NCBI GenBank assembly: GCA_018373675.1
Contig: JAHAGQ010000032.1
Location: forward strand, 1-15,030
Direction of reading: 5' to 3'
Source of the DNA: Collinsella sp.
Lineage (GTDB): Bacteria > Actinomycetota > Coriobacteriia > Coriobacteriales > Coriobacteriaceae
DNA: 15,030 nt
A program made the position numbers and the translations under genes. Positions 1-6,509 of the stretch are shown here, one piece after another. Numbering within the stretch: the first letter of the stretch is position 1; every line of letters starts with the position of its first letter. Below the pieces are notes generated by a model. The model was given only the letters and a program-made list of their open reading frames with translations. It did no database searches and was not told the DNA's origin.

Positions 1-73
1 GCGTTTAGCTCAGGGGGAGAGCGCTTCCCTGACACGGAAGAGGTCAGAAGTTCAAATCTTCTAACGCCCACCA
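1..73 (+). tRNA. tRNA-Val (GAC), 5' end cut by the window edge
   Basis: A cloverleaf can be drawn by hand. The D arm is GCTC/GAGC. The anticodon stem CTTCC/GGAAG (24-28 and 36-40) closes the loop CTGACAC, giving anticodon GAC at 31-33. The T arm is AGAAG/CTTCT with loop TTCAAAT. The 3' acceptor strand AACGCCC ends at 69, followed by discriminator A70 and an encoded CCA at 71-73. Only GCGTT of the 5' acceptor strand is present, so the first two bases lie before the window. Anticodon GAC reads valine codon GUC, and discriminator A with anticodon bases A and C fits valine identity. Confidence 0.95.
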
Positions 74-81
74 AATGTTCG

Positions 82-118
82 CAGCTCAGAGGCTATGTCC
101 TCTGGGCTGTTTTGTTTT
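82..118 (+). terminator. Intrinsic terminator of the tRNA-Val transcript
   Basis: An 11-bp stem (82-92 with 99-109, one G-T wobble, 6-base loop) is followed directly by TTTTGTTTT. It sits 8 bases after the tRNA CCA end, so it most likely ends the tRNA transcript. Confidence 0.85.
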
Positions 119-412
119 GCTACCAAGCACGCCGTCAAATATGCCACCAAATATTGATCCAAGGTCCCCGTAGAGGTGCCGGCAGATTGCATACGTCCTG
201 GCCGACCGTGACCGCAACATGTTGGTCAAGCATAATCTTTTGGATTCTTTTGGCGTGAGCGGCTTGGTTTTGGTAGGATTTGTCAGCGGCTTGACTAAGG
301 GGGTTTTATAACTGCCATGCAGGTAGCCGTGTTGGTAACGTTTTACCGACTTCCCAAGAACCCCTCATTTTTAATGCGTCTGCAAAATGACTAATTGCTT
401 TGACCTGCTGAA
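119..412. other. Gene-free stretch between the tRNA terminator and the nrdD promoter
   Basis: No reading frame here has a convincing start, ribosome binding site or protein-like composition. The only small pattern I saw is the 9-mer AGCGGCTTG occurring twice about 30 bases apart (near 258 and 287). The sequence is more AT-rich than the flanking genes, as expected for non-coding DNA. A short - strand frame at 306-563 overlaps the nrdD promoter and does not look like a gene. Confidence 0.6.
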
Positions 413-462
413 ACACTATATGTTGTGTTTGACCTAAAAAAAGAATACAGGATATAGATGCC
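413..462 (+). promoter_or_regulatory. NrdR-box-like operators over the nrdD promoter
   Basis: The 16-mer at 413-428 (ACACTATATGTTGTGT) closely matches the NrdR box, a near-palindromic ACAC-WATATWT-GTGT type site bound by the ATP/dATP-sensing repressor NrdR. A second, degenerate copy (ACAGGATATAGATGCC, 447-462) follows with a 34-base start-to-start spacing. Known NrdR box pairs are usually about 31-32 bases apart, so the second box is less certain. Box 1 abuts the -35 element and box 2 covers the -10, which is the geometry expected of repression. The nrdR gene is not in this window. Confidence 0.75.
429..458 (+). promoter_or_regulatory. Predicted nrdD promoter
   Basis: TTGACC (429-434) and TATAGA (453-458) are separated by 18 bases, a good vegetative-sigma match, and lie between and within the NrdR-like boxes. 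Predicted transcription start is near 465, which leaves a leader of about 220 bases before the nrdD start codon at 686. Confidence 0.6.
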
Positions 463-464
463 TC

Positions 465-685
465 TTTGTCGTATGATAGATGGCGGACAGAGAACGAGAA
501 CCTTATTCGCCCCATTTGGACACGTCTTTGAGCCGCTTGATCGGCCGCGAGGATTGTCCGCATGAGGACTTATGGTTTATCGAGAACACAGATTGCGCGA
601 CGGCGCCGCAAGACAGGGGCAAGCCCTGCCGGGTATCGTTTGGCTCTGAAGCGCGATGAGGCTACGATGCGAAAGAGGCAAGAGG
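465..685 (+). other. Long nrdD 5' leader, possibly structured
   Basis: This is the predicted untranslated leader of nrdD. It could form a long-range stem (GCGGACA 483-489 with TGTCCGC 555-561), a compact hairpin CAGGG/CCCTG (614-618 with 624-628), and a weak stem ATCGT/ACGAT (635-639 with 664-668) ending just before the ribosome binding site at about 672-678. I do not recognise a riboswitch class; the conserved cobalamin-riboswitch blocks are not present. Whether the leader is functional is open. Confidence 0.35.
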
Positions 686-2908
686 ATGAAGATCATCAAG
701 CGCAGCGGCACCGAGGTTGTCTTTGACATCGATAAGATCGTCAATGCCATCCGTGCCGCAAACTTGGAGGTCGAGGAGAGCTCTCGTCTTACCGACCGCC
801 AGGTGGTTTACGCGGCGCAAAACGTCGCCGAGGCATGCGAGAACGCGGGCCACACTGTTTCGGTCGAGGAGATTCAGGATTTGGTCGAGGACGAGATCAT
901 GCGTCTCGACTGCTACGAGGTTGCCCGCCACTACATCATCTATCGCTATGTTCAGAGCCTGAAGCGCCAGAAGAACACGACCGATGACAAGATCCTGTCG
1001 CTGATCGAGTGCAATAACGAAGAGGTCAAGCAGGAGAACTCCAACAAGAACCCGACCGTCAATTCCGTTCAGCGTGACTACATGGCCGGCGAGATCTCCA
1101 AGGACCTGACTCAGCGTGTGCTGCTGCCTCAAGAGATCGTGGATGCCCATAATGAGGGCCTGATCCATTTCCACGATTCGGATTACTTTGCCCAGCACAT
1201 GCACAACTGCGATCTGGTGAACCTGGAGGACATGCTCCAGAACGGTACTGTTATCTCGGGTACGCTGATCGAGAAGCCGCACAGCTTCTCGACCGCCTGC
1301 AACATCGCGACGCAGATCATCGCCCAGGTTGCTTCCTCCCAGTACGGTGGCCAGTCGATTTCGCTGACCCATCTTGCCCCGTTCGTCGAGGTGAGCCGTC
1401 AAAAGATTCGCGGCGAGGTCGCTCGTGAGCTTGAGGAGCTCGGCGTCTCTGCGTCTGCCGAGAAGGTCCGTGAGGTCGTTGAGGACCGTCTGCGTGACGA
1501 GATCCGTCGCGGCGTCCAGACGATTCAATATCAGGTCGTGACCCTTATGACCACCAATGGCCAGGCGCCGTTCGTGACGGTCTTTATGTATCTTAACGAG
1601 GCCCGTACGCCTCAGGAGAAGCACGACCTTGCCATGATTGTGGAGGAGACGCTTCGCCAGCGCTACGAGGGCGTTAAGAACGAGGCCGGCGTATGGATCA
1701 CCCCGGCATTCCCCAAACTTATCTATGTACTCGAGGACGATAACGTTCACGAGGATTCCCCGTACTTCTACCTGACCCAGCTGGCTGCCAAGTGCACTGC
1801 CAAGCGTATGGTGCCCGATTACATCTCCGAGAAGAAGATGCGCGAGCTCAAGCTGTCTAAGGGCGAGACCGCCGGCAACGGCGATTGCTACACCTGCATG
1901 GGTTGCCGCAGTTTCCTGACGCCTGACCGTTCGGGCAACGGCTTTAACAATGTCGCCAACGCGCTGAACTACGACCCGGCCAAGCCTAAGTACTACGGTC
2001 GCTTTAACCAGGGCGTTGTGACCATCAACCTGCCCGATGTCGCACTGAGCTCGCATCAGGACATGGACAAGTTCTGGAAGATCTTCGACGAGCGCCTTGA
2101 GCTGTGCCACCGCGCCCTGCTGTGCCGTCATGAGCGTCTGATGGGTACGCTTTCGGATGCCGCACCGATTCTTTGGCAGTACGGTGCCCTCGCCCGCCTG
2201 AAGAAGGGCGAGACGATCGACAAGCTGCTCGTGGGCGGTTACTCCACCATTAGTCTGGGTTATGCCGGCCTGTATGAGTGCGTCAAGTACATGACGGGCC
2301 ACAGCCACACCGAGAAGGAGGGCACGCCCTTTGCCATGGCCGTCATGCAGCGCATGAACGACAAATGTGCTGAGTGGAAAGCCGCGAGCGACATCGATTT
2401 CTCGCTGTACGGCACGCCGCTGGAGTCGACGACCTACAAGTTCGCCAAGTGCCTGCAGCGCCGTTTTGGCATTATCCCGGGCGTGACGGACAAGGGCTAC
2501 ATCACCAACAGCTACCACGTCCACGTGTCCGAGGAGATCGACGCATTCGACAAGCTCAAGTTCGAGGGTATGTTCCAGCAGCTTTCGCCGGGCGGTGCCA
2601 TCTCCTACGTCGAGGTTCCCAACATGCAGGACAACCTCAAGGCTGTCATTCGCGTGATGCAGTACATCTACGACAACATCATGTACGCCGAGCTCAACAC
2701 CAAGAGCGATTATTGCCAGGTGTGCGGTTACGACGGCGAGATCAAGATTGTCGAGGATGACGGCAAACTGGTGTGGGAGTGCCCCAACTGCGGCAACCGC
2801 GACCAGGAGAAGATGAACGTCGCCCGTCGTACGTGCGGCTACATCGGTACTCAATTCTGGAACCAGGGCCGAACCGAGGAGATCCGCGACCGCGTGCTGC
2901 ATCTCTAA
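686..2908 (+). CDS. nrdD: Anaerobic (class III) ribonucleoside-triphosphate reductase
   Basis: Reduces ribonucleoside triphosphates to deoxyribonucleotides without oxygen, using a glycyl radical installed by NrdG; cytoplasmic. The 740-residue protein opens with an ATP-cone allosteric domain (about residues 3-95). It then carries HNCDL (Cys175) and MGCRSF (Cys407), the two active-site cysteines of the formate-using NrdD group. At the C-terminus is a four-cysteine zinc site (Cys677, 680, 699, 702), then RRTCGYIG with the radical Gly718, and WNQGR. The start at 686 is chosen because AAAGAGG lies 7 bases upstream and MKIIKRSG is the usual NrdD beginning; an in-frame ATG at 656 would add ten residues unlike the family. 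A promoter overlapped by NrdR-like boxes and a long leader precede it. All key residues are intact. nrdG follows after 426 bases, so the pair is split by repeats rather than tightly joined. Confidence 0.97.
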   Translation: MKIIKRSGTEVVFDIDKIVNAIRAANLEVEESSRLTDRQVVYAAQNVAEACENAGHTVSVEEIQDLVEDEIMRLDCYEVARHYIIYRYVQSLKRQKNTTDDKILSLIECNNEEVKQENSNKNPTVNSVQRDYMAGEISKDLTQRVLLPQEIVDAHNEGLIHFHDSDYFAQHMHNCDLVNLEDMLQNGTVISGTLIEKPHSFSTACNIATQIIAQVASSQYGGQSISLTHLAPFVEVSRQKIRGEVARELEELGVSASAEKVREVVEDRLRDEIRRGVQTIQYQVVTLMTTNGQAPFVTVFMYLNEARTPQEKHDLAMIVEETLRQRYEGVKNEAGVWITPAFPKLIYVLEDDNVHEDSPYFYLTQLAAKCTAKRMVPDYISEKKMRELKLSKGETAGNGDCYTCMGCRSFLTPDRSGNGFNNVANALNYDPAKPKYYGRFNQGVVTINLPDVALSSHQDMDKFWKIFDERLELCHRALLCRHERLMGTLSDAAPILWQYGALARLKKGETIDKLLVGGYSTISLGYAGLYECVKYMTGHSHTEKEGTPFAMAVMQRMNDKCAEWKAASDIDFSLYGTPLESTTYKFAKCLQRRFGIIPGVTDKGYITNSYHVHVSEEIDAFDKLKFEGMFQQLSPGGAISYVEVPNMQDNLKAVIRVMQYIYDNIMYAELNTKSDYCQVCGYDGEIKIVEDDGKLVWECPNCGNRDQEKMNVARRTCGYIGTQFWNQGRTEEIRDRVLHL

Positions 2909-2923
2909 TAACCATCCCGGGCC

Positions 2924-3053
2924 GCCCCGTAGCGAGGCCCCGGACCTTTACTCGCTATTTCGGACAGTCCTGGCTCACGACGGAGGCGCCACTGGCGCCT
3001 CCTGTTCGTGCGGAACTCATATCGAGCAAAGGTCCGGGGCCTCGCTACGGGGC
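2924..3053. repeat. 130-bp palindromic element with nested hairpin between nrdD and nrdG
   Basis: Two 35-base arms (2924-2958 and 3019-3053) are inverted copies differing at two positions, with the outer 26 bases identical. The inner sequence has its own perfect 9-bp hairpin, GGAGGCGCC/GGCGCCTCC (2982-2990 with 2994-3002), flanked by CACGA/TCGTG. There is no T-tract after either arm, so it is not a classical terminator, although it begins only 15 bases after the nrdD stop and could stabilise the mRNA 3' end or stop transcription with Rho. The size, symmetry and nested form resemble extragenic palindromic repeats (REP/BIME-like) or a MITE. No target-site duplication or transposase is visible. 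Confidence 0.85.
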
Positions 3054-3152
3054 AGTCAAGTTGACGTAGTTGAGATGCAGCATGCGGCCTGCTCACTCCT
3101 CGAAGTTCTTAGCGGAAATAATTCGGGCTGCAGCTGCGATTTACTTGCGATG

Positions 3153-3180
3153 GCGGTTGAGCCGCAACCCAGTTTTTATT
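3153..3180 (+). terminator. Weak terminator-like hairpin with T-tract
   Basis: A short stem, either GGTTG/CAACC (3155-3159 with 3165-3169) or the competing GCGG/CCGC, is followed after three bases by TTTTTATT. The stem is short, so this is a marginal call. It would separate nrdD transcription from nrdG. Confidence 0.3.
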
Positions 3181-3197
3181 GGACCTCGAACCCTATG

Positions 3198-3222
3198 CTC
3201 GATGTTCGCTTCGTTCATTGAG
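3198..3222 (+). repeat. Small inverted repeat upstream of nrdG
   Basis: CTCGATG (3198-3204) pairs with CATTGAG (3216-3222) over an 11-base loop, with one G-U pair on the + strand transcript. It lies immediately before the larger nrdG-proximal palindrome and may belong to the same repeat complex. Confidence 0.45.
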
Positions 3223-3235
3223 TTACCCTTTGCAT

Positions 3236-3319
3236 GAGGCCGGGACATATCGTCCCGCCCGCAGTTTCGCAGGCCGAAGGCCGAGAATGTTTGAGGACGG
3301 GATGATATGTCCCGGCCTC
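3236..3319 (+). repeat. 84-bp inverted repeat directly upstream of the nrdG ribosome binding site
   Basis: 22-base arms (3236-3257 and 3298-3319) are inverted copies with a single difference that becomes a G-U pair in + strand RNA, so the transcript would form an unbroken 22-bp stem. The 40-base apical region has a GGCC-GAA-GGCC mini-hairpin. The 3' arm ends only two bases before the Shine-Dalgarno GGGAG of nrdG (3322-3326). It may be an mRNA-stability or translation-control element for nrdG, or an extragenic repeat that landed there. Confidence 0.8.
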
Positions 3320-3334
3320 CCGGGAGAGTTACTT

Positions 3335-3916
3335 ATGAACTACGCGAACATCAAGTATTTCGACATTGCTGATGGGGAAGGCGTTCGCACTTCTCTGTTT
3401 GTGAGCGGGTGCCGTCGTGGGTGCAAGAACTGCTTTAACTCTGTCGCGTGGGACTTTGCTGCGGGCGAGCCGTTCGATCGTGCCGTCGAGGACAAGATTA
3501 TCGAGAGCCTCGACCATCCCTTCATCGATGGCCTGACGATTCTGGGCGGCGAGCCTATGGAGCCCGAGAATCAGGCGGGGCTTGTTGACTTTATCGAACG
3601 CGTGCGTGCGGCCTATCCCGAGGGGTCGGGCAAGACCATTTGGTGCTTTACCGGCGACGTGCTCGAGGAGCTTATGCCGGGTGGCCGTCATCATACCGAG
3701 GTGACGGACCGTATCCTGGCCTGCCTCGATATGTTGGTGGATGGCCCGTTTGTTCAGGATCTGTACGATATCTCATTGCGTTTTAGAGGCTCGAGTAACC
3801 AGCGTGTGATCGATATGAACGCTACGCGCGACCGTGCTGAGCGCGAGGGCGTTGCGCTTTGCGACGCTGTGGAGCTTTGGCGGGACGATCCGGTCTATTC
3901 GACCCATACTATGTAG
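3335..3916 (+). CDS. nrdG: Anaerobic ribonucleotide reductase activating protein (radical SAM)
   Basis: Radical SAM enzyme that uses a [4Fe-4S] cluster and S-adenosylmethionine to generate the glycyl radical (Gly718 here) on NrdD. The 193-residue protein starts MNYANIKYFDIADGEGVR, the typical NrdG opening. It has the cluster motif CRRGCKNC (Cys26, Cys30, Cys33, a CX3CX2C spacing) and the SAM-binding LGGEPM stretch. It is longer than the 154-residue E. coli protein but within the range of Gram-positive relatives. The start at 3335 has GGGAG eight bases upstream. The frame is open back to 3179, but that extension only translates the palindromic repeat and is not NrdG-like. The gene lies downstream of nrdD but is insulated by about 400 bases of inverted repeats, so its expression may be set separately. 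Confidence 0.95.
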   Translation: MNYANIKYFDIADGEGVRTSLFVSGCRRGCKNCFNSVAWDFAAGEPFDRAVEDKIIESLDHPFIDGLTILGGEPMEPENQAGLVDFIERVRAAYPEGSGKTIWCFTGDVLEELMPGGRHHTEVTDRILACLDMLVDGPFVQDLYDISLRFRGSSNQRVIDMNATRDRAEREGVALCDAVELWRDDPVYSTHTM

Positions 3917-3917
3917 C

Positions 3918-3948
3918 TTGTGGCCGATGCCAAAGGGCGTGGTACCAT
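3918..3948 (+). promoter_or_regulatory. Possible folE promoter
   Basis: TTGTGG (3918-3923) and TACCAT (3943-3948) are 19 bases apart in the 66-base gap between nrdG and folE. The match is weak; read-through from nrdG is equally possible. Confidence 0.25.
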
Positions 3949-3982
3949 AGCGCGAACGTGAAATCGGAAAAGTGAGGCCCAG

Positions 3983-4540
3983 ATGGTCGATCAGGAAAAA
4001 GTCGAGGCCGCCATTAAGCTGTTGCTTGAGGGCATAGGCGAGGACCCAACTCGTGAGGGCCTGCTGGAGACCCCGGCGCGCGTTGCCCGTATGTATGGTG
4101 AGATCGCCGGCGGTATGGATCAGAGTGCCGAGGAGCACCTGTCCAAAACCTTTGCCGTCGCTTCGAACGACTTGGTTATTGAGCGCGACATTACGTTTTA
4201 CTCGCTGTGCGAGCACCATCTGCTGCCGTTTTATGGCAAGGCTGCGATCGGCTATATCCCTAACGGTCGCGTGGCGGGTCTGTCTAAGCTCGCTCGCACG
4301 GTTGAAGTCTATGCCCGTCGTCTGCAGCTGCAGGAGCAGTTGTGTGCACAGGTTGCCGATGCCCTCATGGAATATCTTGCTCCCCAAGGGGCGATTGTGC
4401 TGATGGAAGCCGAGCACATGTGCATGACGATGCGCGGCGTGCAAAAGCCCGGCACCAAGACCGTGACGCTCGCTCGCCGCGGCGTCTTTGAGACCGATCC
4501 CGCGCTCGAGGAGCGGTTCTTTAGGATGCTGGGCCGTTAG
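3983..4540 (+). CDS. folE: GTP cyclohydrolase I
   Basis: Converts GTP to 7,8-dihydroneopterin triphosphate, the first step of folate synthesis; the family is a toroidal homodecamer in the cytoplasm. The 185-residue protein shows the family signature: DPTREGLLETPARVARMY near the N-terminus, YSLCEHHLLPFYG with zinc ligands Cys76 and His79, the GLSKLARTVEVYARRLQLQE region, and MCMTMRGV with the third ligand Cys147. Length matches Gram-positive FolE proteins. GAGG lies five bases before the ATG. It is followed after a single base by an HD-domain gene and then folB, forming a small folate unit. It is the canonical zinc type (FolE1). Confidence 0.97.
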   Translation: MVDQEKVEAAIKLLLEGIGEDPTREGLLETPARVARMYGEIAGGMDQSAEEHLSKTFAVASNDLVIERDITFYSLCEHHLLPFYGKAAIGYIPNGRVAGLSKLARTVEVYARRLQLQEQLCAQVADALMEYLAPQGAIVLMEAEHMCMTMRGVQKPGTKTVTLARRGVFETDPALEERFFRMLGR

Positions 4541-4541
4541 C

Positions 4542-5123
4542 ATGAGGGTCGTCAACGACTTTACATCGAAGACCGATGAGGGGACGTCGCGTCGCGGCTT
4601 CATGGCTTCGGGCCTGGCCCCCTTTGGTGCTATGCCTCGCATTGATTACATTTGTGCCAACGGGCTGTTTCGGCGGCACCTGGGCAACATTGCGCAGTTG
4701 GAATCGGGGCGCATCTTCTGCCGCCACGGTATTGACCATCTGCTCGATGTCGCTCGCATTATGTGGATCAAGAATCTCGAGGAACAGCTCGAATTTGACC
4801 GCGAGGTCATCTACGCCACGGCACTTCTTCACGATATCGGCAAAGATGAACAGTATGAATCGGGTATATCCCATGATGTTGCAAGCGAACGCGTCGCTGA
4901 TGCGATTCTCGGCGGCATGCCCGATGATGTGGCGTTTGAGCCGGCCGATGCCGCAGCCATTAAGACGGCCATTCTGGGCCATCGAAAGCTGCGCGTGAAC
5001 AGCCAACCGCTTGAGCGTCTGCTCTATGCGGCCGATAAAGCGTCGCGCGCCTGCTTTGCATGCCCCGCGCGCAATGCTTGCAACTGGAGCGATGATAAAA
5101 AGAACCTGTCGATTCGCGTGTAG
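4542..5123 (+). CDS. HD-domain phosphohydrolase with C-terminal cysteine motif, in folate cluster
   Basis: An HD-superfamily metal-dependent phosphohydrolase of 193 residues. Putative metal ligands are His66 (in FCRHGIDH), His97-Asp98 (ALLHDIGKD) and Asp165 (YAADKASR). The C-terminus carries CFACPARNACNWSDDKKN, three cysteines (171, 174, 180) that might bind a metal or FeS cluster. From memory, close relatives occur in folate operons of clostridia, but its reaction is not established to my knowledge. Its place between folE and folB makes it a candidate for removing phosphates from dihydroneopterin triphosphate; that is inference. The start is uncertain: ATG 4542 directly follows the folE stop and suggests coupling, but there is no good Shine-Dalgarno. 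Met31 (ATG 4632) would give a 163-residue protein whose N-terminus looks more like the family. Confidence 0.85.
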   Translation: MRVVNDFTSKTDEGTSRRGFMASGLAPFGAMPRIDYICANGLFRRHLGNIAQLESGRIFCRHGIDHLLDVARIMWIKNLEEQLEFDREVIYATALLHDIGKDEQYESGISHDVASERVADAILGGMPDDVAFEPADAAAIKTAILGHRKLRVNSQPLERLLYAADKASRACFACPARNACNWSDDKKNLSIRV

Positions 5124-5166
5124 TTAGTTTGCGCGGCCGGGGTTCTAAACGAAGGAGACGATCGCG

Positions 5167-5652
5167 ATGAGCAACAAGAAACTGCCCGAGAATGCAACCA
5201 AGACTGAAGGCGCCGAGCTCGCCCGCCGTGGAAGGGGCGAAATATCCACCGCAACGGCGGTGCCCCACGTGAGCTATGACGATCTTCGCCATGCCGATCG
5301 CATTACTATCGACGGTCTCGAGGTCTTTGCCAATCATGGTGTGTATCCCGAAGAGAACACGCTGGGCCAGAAGTTCATCGTGTCCCTGGTGCTCTATGCC
5401 GACCTGCGTGCAGCGGGGGAGCACGATAACCTGGACGCCTCGATTGACTACGGCTCGGTGTGCCACGATGTCGATGGCTATCTGCGTGAGCATACGTTTA
5501 AGCTTATCGAGGCTGCGGCCGAGGGTGTGGCCCAGATGCTGCTACGTCGTTACCCCTTGCTGCTTGGCGTGCGTGTTAAGCTCGATAAGCCTTGGGCGCC
5601 CGTCGGTCTTCCCCTGGCAAGCTGCGGTGTCGAGATCGAGCGCGTGCGCTAA
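5167..5652 (+). CDS. folB: Dihydroneopterin aldolase with N-terminal extension
   Basis: Cleaves 7,8-dihydroneopterin to 6-hydroxymethyl-7,8-dihydropterin and glycolaldehyde in folate synthesis. The core begins near residue 44 (DRITIDGLEVFANHGVYPEE). It contains the HGVYPEE glutamate, the DYGSV tyrosine and the KLDKPWAP lysine that make up the usual active site. The protein is 161 residues, about 40 longer than a typical FolB; the extra N-terminus is hydrophilic, charged and without a recognisable domain. Start 5167 is supported by AAGGAG nine bases upstream. An internal GTG at 5269 would give the usual length but lacks a good binding site. It ends convergently with the next gene, leaving only six bases between stop codons and no room for a terminator. 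Confidence 0.92.
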   Translation: MSNKKLPENATKTEGAELARRGRGEISTATAVPHVSYDDLRHADRITIDGLEVFANHGVYPEENTLGQKFIVSLVLYADLRAAGEHDNLDASIDYGSVCHDVDGYLREHTFKLIEAAAEGVAQMLLRRYPLLLGVRVKLDKPWAPVGLPLASCGVEIERVR

Positions 5653-5658
5653 CCGGTT

Positions 5659-6435
5659 CTAATACGTCTCTATGGGTGGCTGCTTGAGCCGCTGGGACAG
5701 TGCTCTATTGTTGGGGCAGTACGTGTCGAGCAGGGCGTGAAACCGCTGATTGTGGCTTGGCTCGAGCAAGTGGACGAGCTCGTGGGCGACAACCATGTCG
5801 AGACATTCGACGGGGTAGGCGGCAAGTTCTCGTGCGATGCGAACGGCGCCGGATTTGGGCGTGCAGGAGCCCCAACGCGTTTTCATGCTGCGTACGGAAA
5901 CGCGGGAAACGGCGACACCCATTGCGATTTCGTATGCGTGCACCATATCGCGCAGCGCCGATATGACTTCGGACGTATAAAGCTGGTCGATGTGGATCTG
6001 GAGTTCTTTGGGCGTTAGGCCGTCGAGGGCTGTGCGCTGCTTTGCCTGCGTGCACCCACTTGGCTCGTCGGTACCCATAAAACTTGCGAAGGTAGCCTGC
6101 TTGGGCCGCGGTGCGGGTGGCTCAAAGTTGTGGTCGAGTGCATCCTGAACGGTGATGGGTTTGCCCCAAAGCGCAATGATGGACGAGGGACTGAGCGGCT
6201 CTCGCGCCGTCGTCTGACGTTGCTCGCGCTGGGCAAGTCGGCTGATAATCCAGGCGCTGTTGCGCTTCACAAACGCTTCGATACGCTCGCGGCTGGCGCC
6301 GAGCGGTGCACTGGCGTGGACCTCACCGTTCGATGTGACGCGTAGGTTGAAGTTCTTGACGCGCTTTTTGGTAACGATGACGGGGATGGGCGTCCCATCC
6401 GGTCGGGATGCGGAAATCGTAAACTGCTGCGTCAA
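5659..6435 (-). CDS. YgjP-like (DUF45/SprT-related) zinc metallopeptidase
   Basis: Predicted zinc-dependent peptidase-like protein of the YgjP/DUF45 family; the cellular substrate of the family is unknown. The C-terminal third has VVAHELVHLLEPSHNQRFH, an HExxH motif (His218, Glu219, His222) with a further His228, preceded by the family-typical KTRWGSC stretch (about 185-191). The N-terminal part (about 20-75) has the VTKKRVKNFNLRV and APLGASRERIEAFV segments seen in the family. A Gln- and Pro-rich linker of about 50 residues (105-140) is not conserved-looking. I chose a TTG start at 6435 (258 residues) because AAGGA stands six bases upstream. The frame stays open to 6498, but that part crosses a hairpin and has no binding site. 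Convergent with folB; downstream of the dipeptidase on the same strand. Confidence 0.88.
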   Translation of the reverse strand: MTQQFTISASRPDGTPIPVIVTKKRVKNFNLRVTSNGEVHASAPLGASRERIEAFVKRNSAWIISRLAQREQRQTTAREPLSPSSIIALWGKPITVQDALDHNFEPPAPRPKQATFASFMGTDEPSGCTQAKQRTALDGLTPKELQIHIDQLYTSEVISALRDMVHAYEIAMGVAVSRVSVRSMKTRWGSCTPKSGAVRIARELAAYPVECLDMVVAHELVHLLEPSHNQRFHALLDTYCPNNRALSQRLKQPPIETY

Positions 6436-6457
6436 AAGCGGTCCTTCAGATTGGGGA

Positions 6458-6493
6458 CGGGCCGGCATGTCGACCGTTCGGCATGCCGGCCCG
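6458..6493 (-). terminator. Perfect 12-bp hairpin between dipeptidase and YgjP-like genes
   Basis: CGGGCCGGCATG and its exact inverted copy (6458-6469 and 6482-6493) flank a 12-base loop. On the - strand it lies 17 bases after the dipeptidase stop and 11 bases before the Shine-Dalgarno of the next gene. There is no T-tract, so it may be a Rho-assisted terminator, an attenuator or an mRNA-stabilising hairpin rather than a classical intrinsic terminator. Confidence 0.6.
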
Positions 6494-6509
6494 CTCAAGG
6501 GATGTGAAA

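Noticed and set aside
68..153. Possible integration (att) remnant: CCACCAAAT occurs at the tRNA-Val 3' end and again near 144-152
   Set aside because: Only nine bases are shared, including the generic CCA, and no integrase or foreign genes lie nearby.
306..563. 85-codon - strand frame in the nrdD upstream region
   Set aside because: It overlaps the NrdR-like boxes and promoter, has no good Shine-Dalgarno, and its sequence is not protein-like.
465..685. Cobalamin riboswitch in the nrdD leader
   Set aside because: The GC-rich hairpin near 614-628 is suggestive, but the conserved core motifs are missing, and class III reductase does not depend on cobalamin.
662..2902. A 746-codon open frame on the - strand opposite nrdD
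   Set aside because: It is a mirror of nrdD caused by GC-biased codon use; the translation is low-complexity Leu/Val/His/Asp-rich, matches no family, and has no binding site.
3179..3334. N-terminal extension of the nrdG frame back to 3179
   Set aside because: The extension translates the palindromic repeat, is unlike NrdG, and the strong GGGAG site points to the ATG at 3335.
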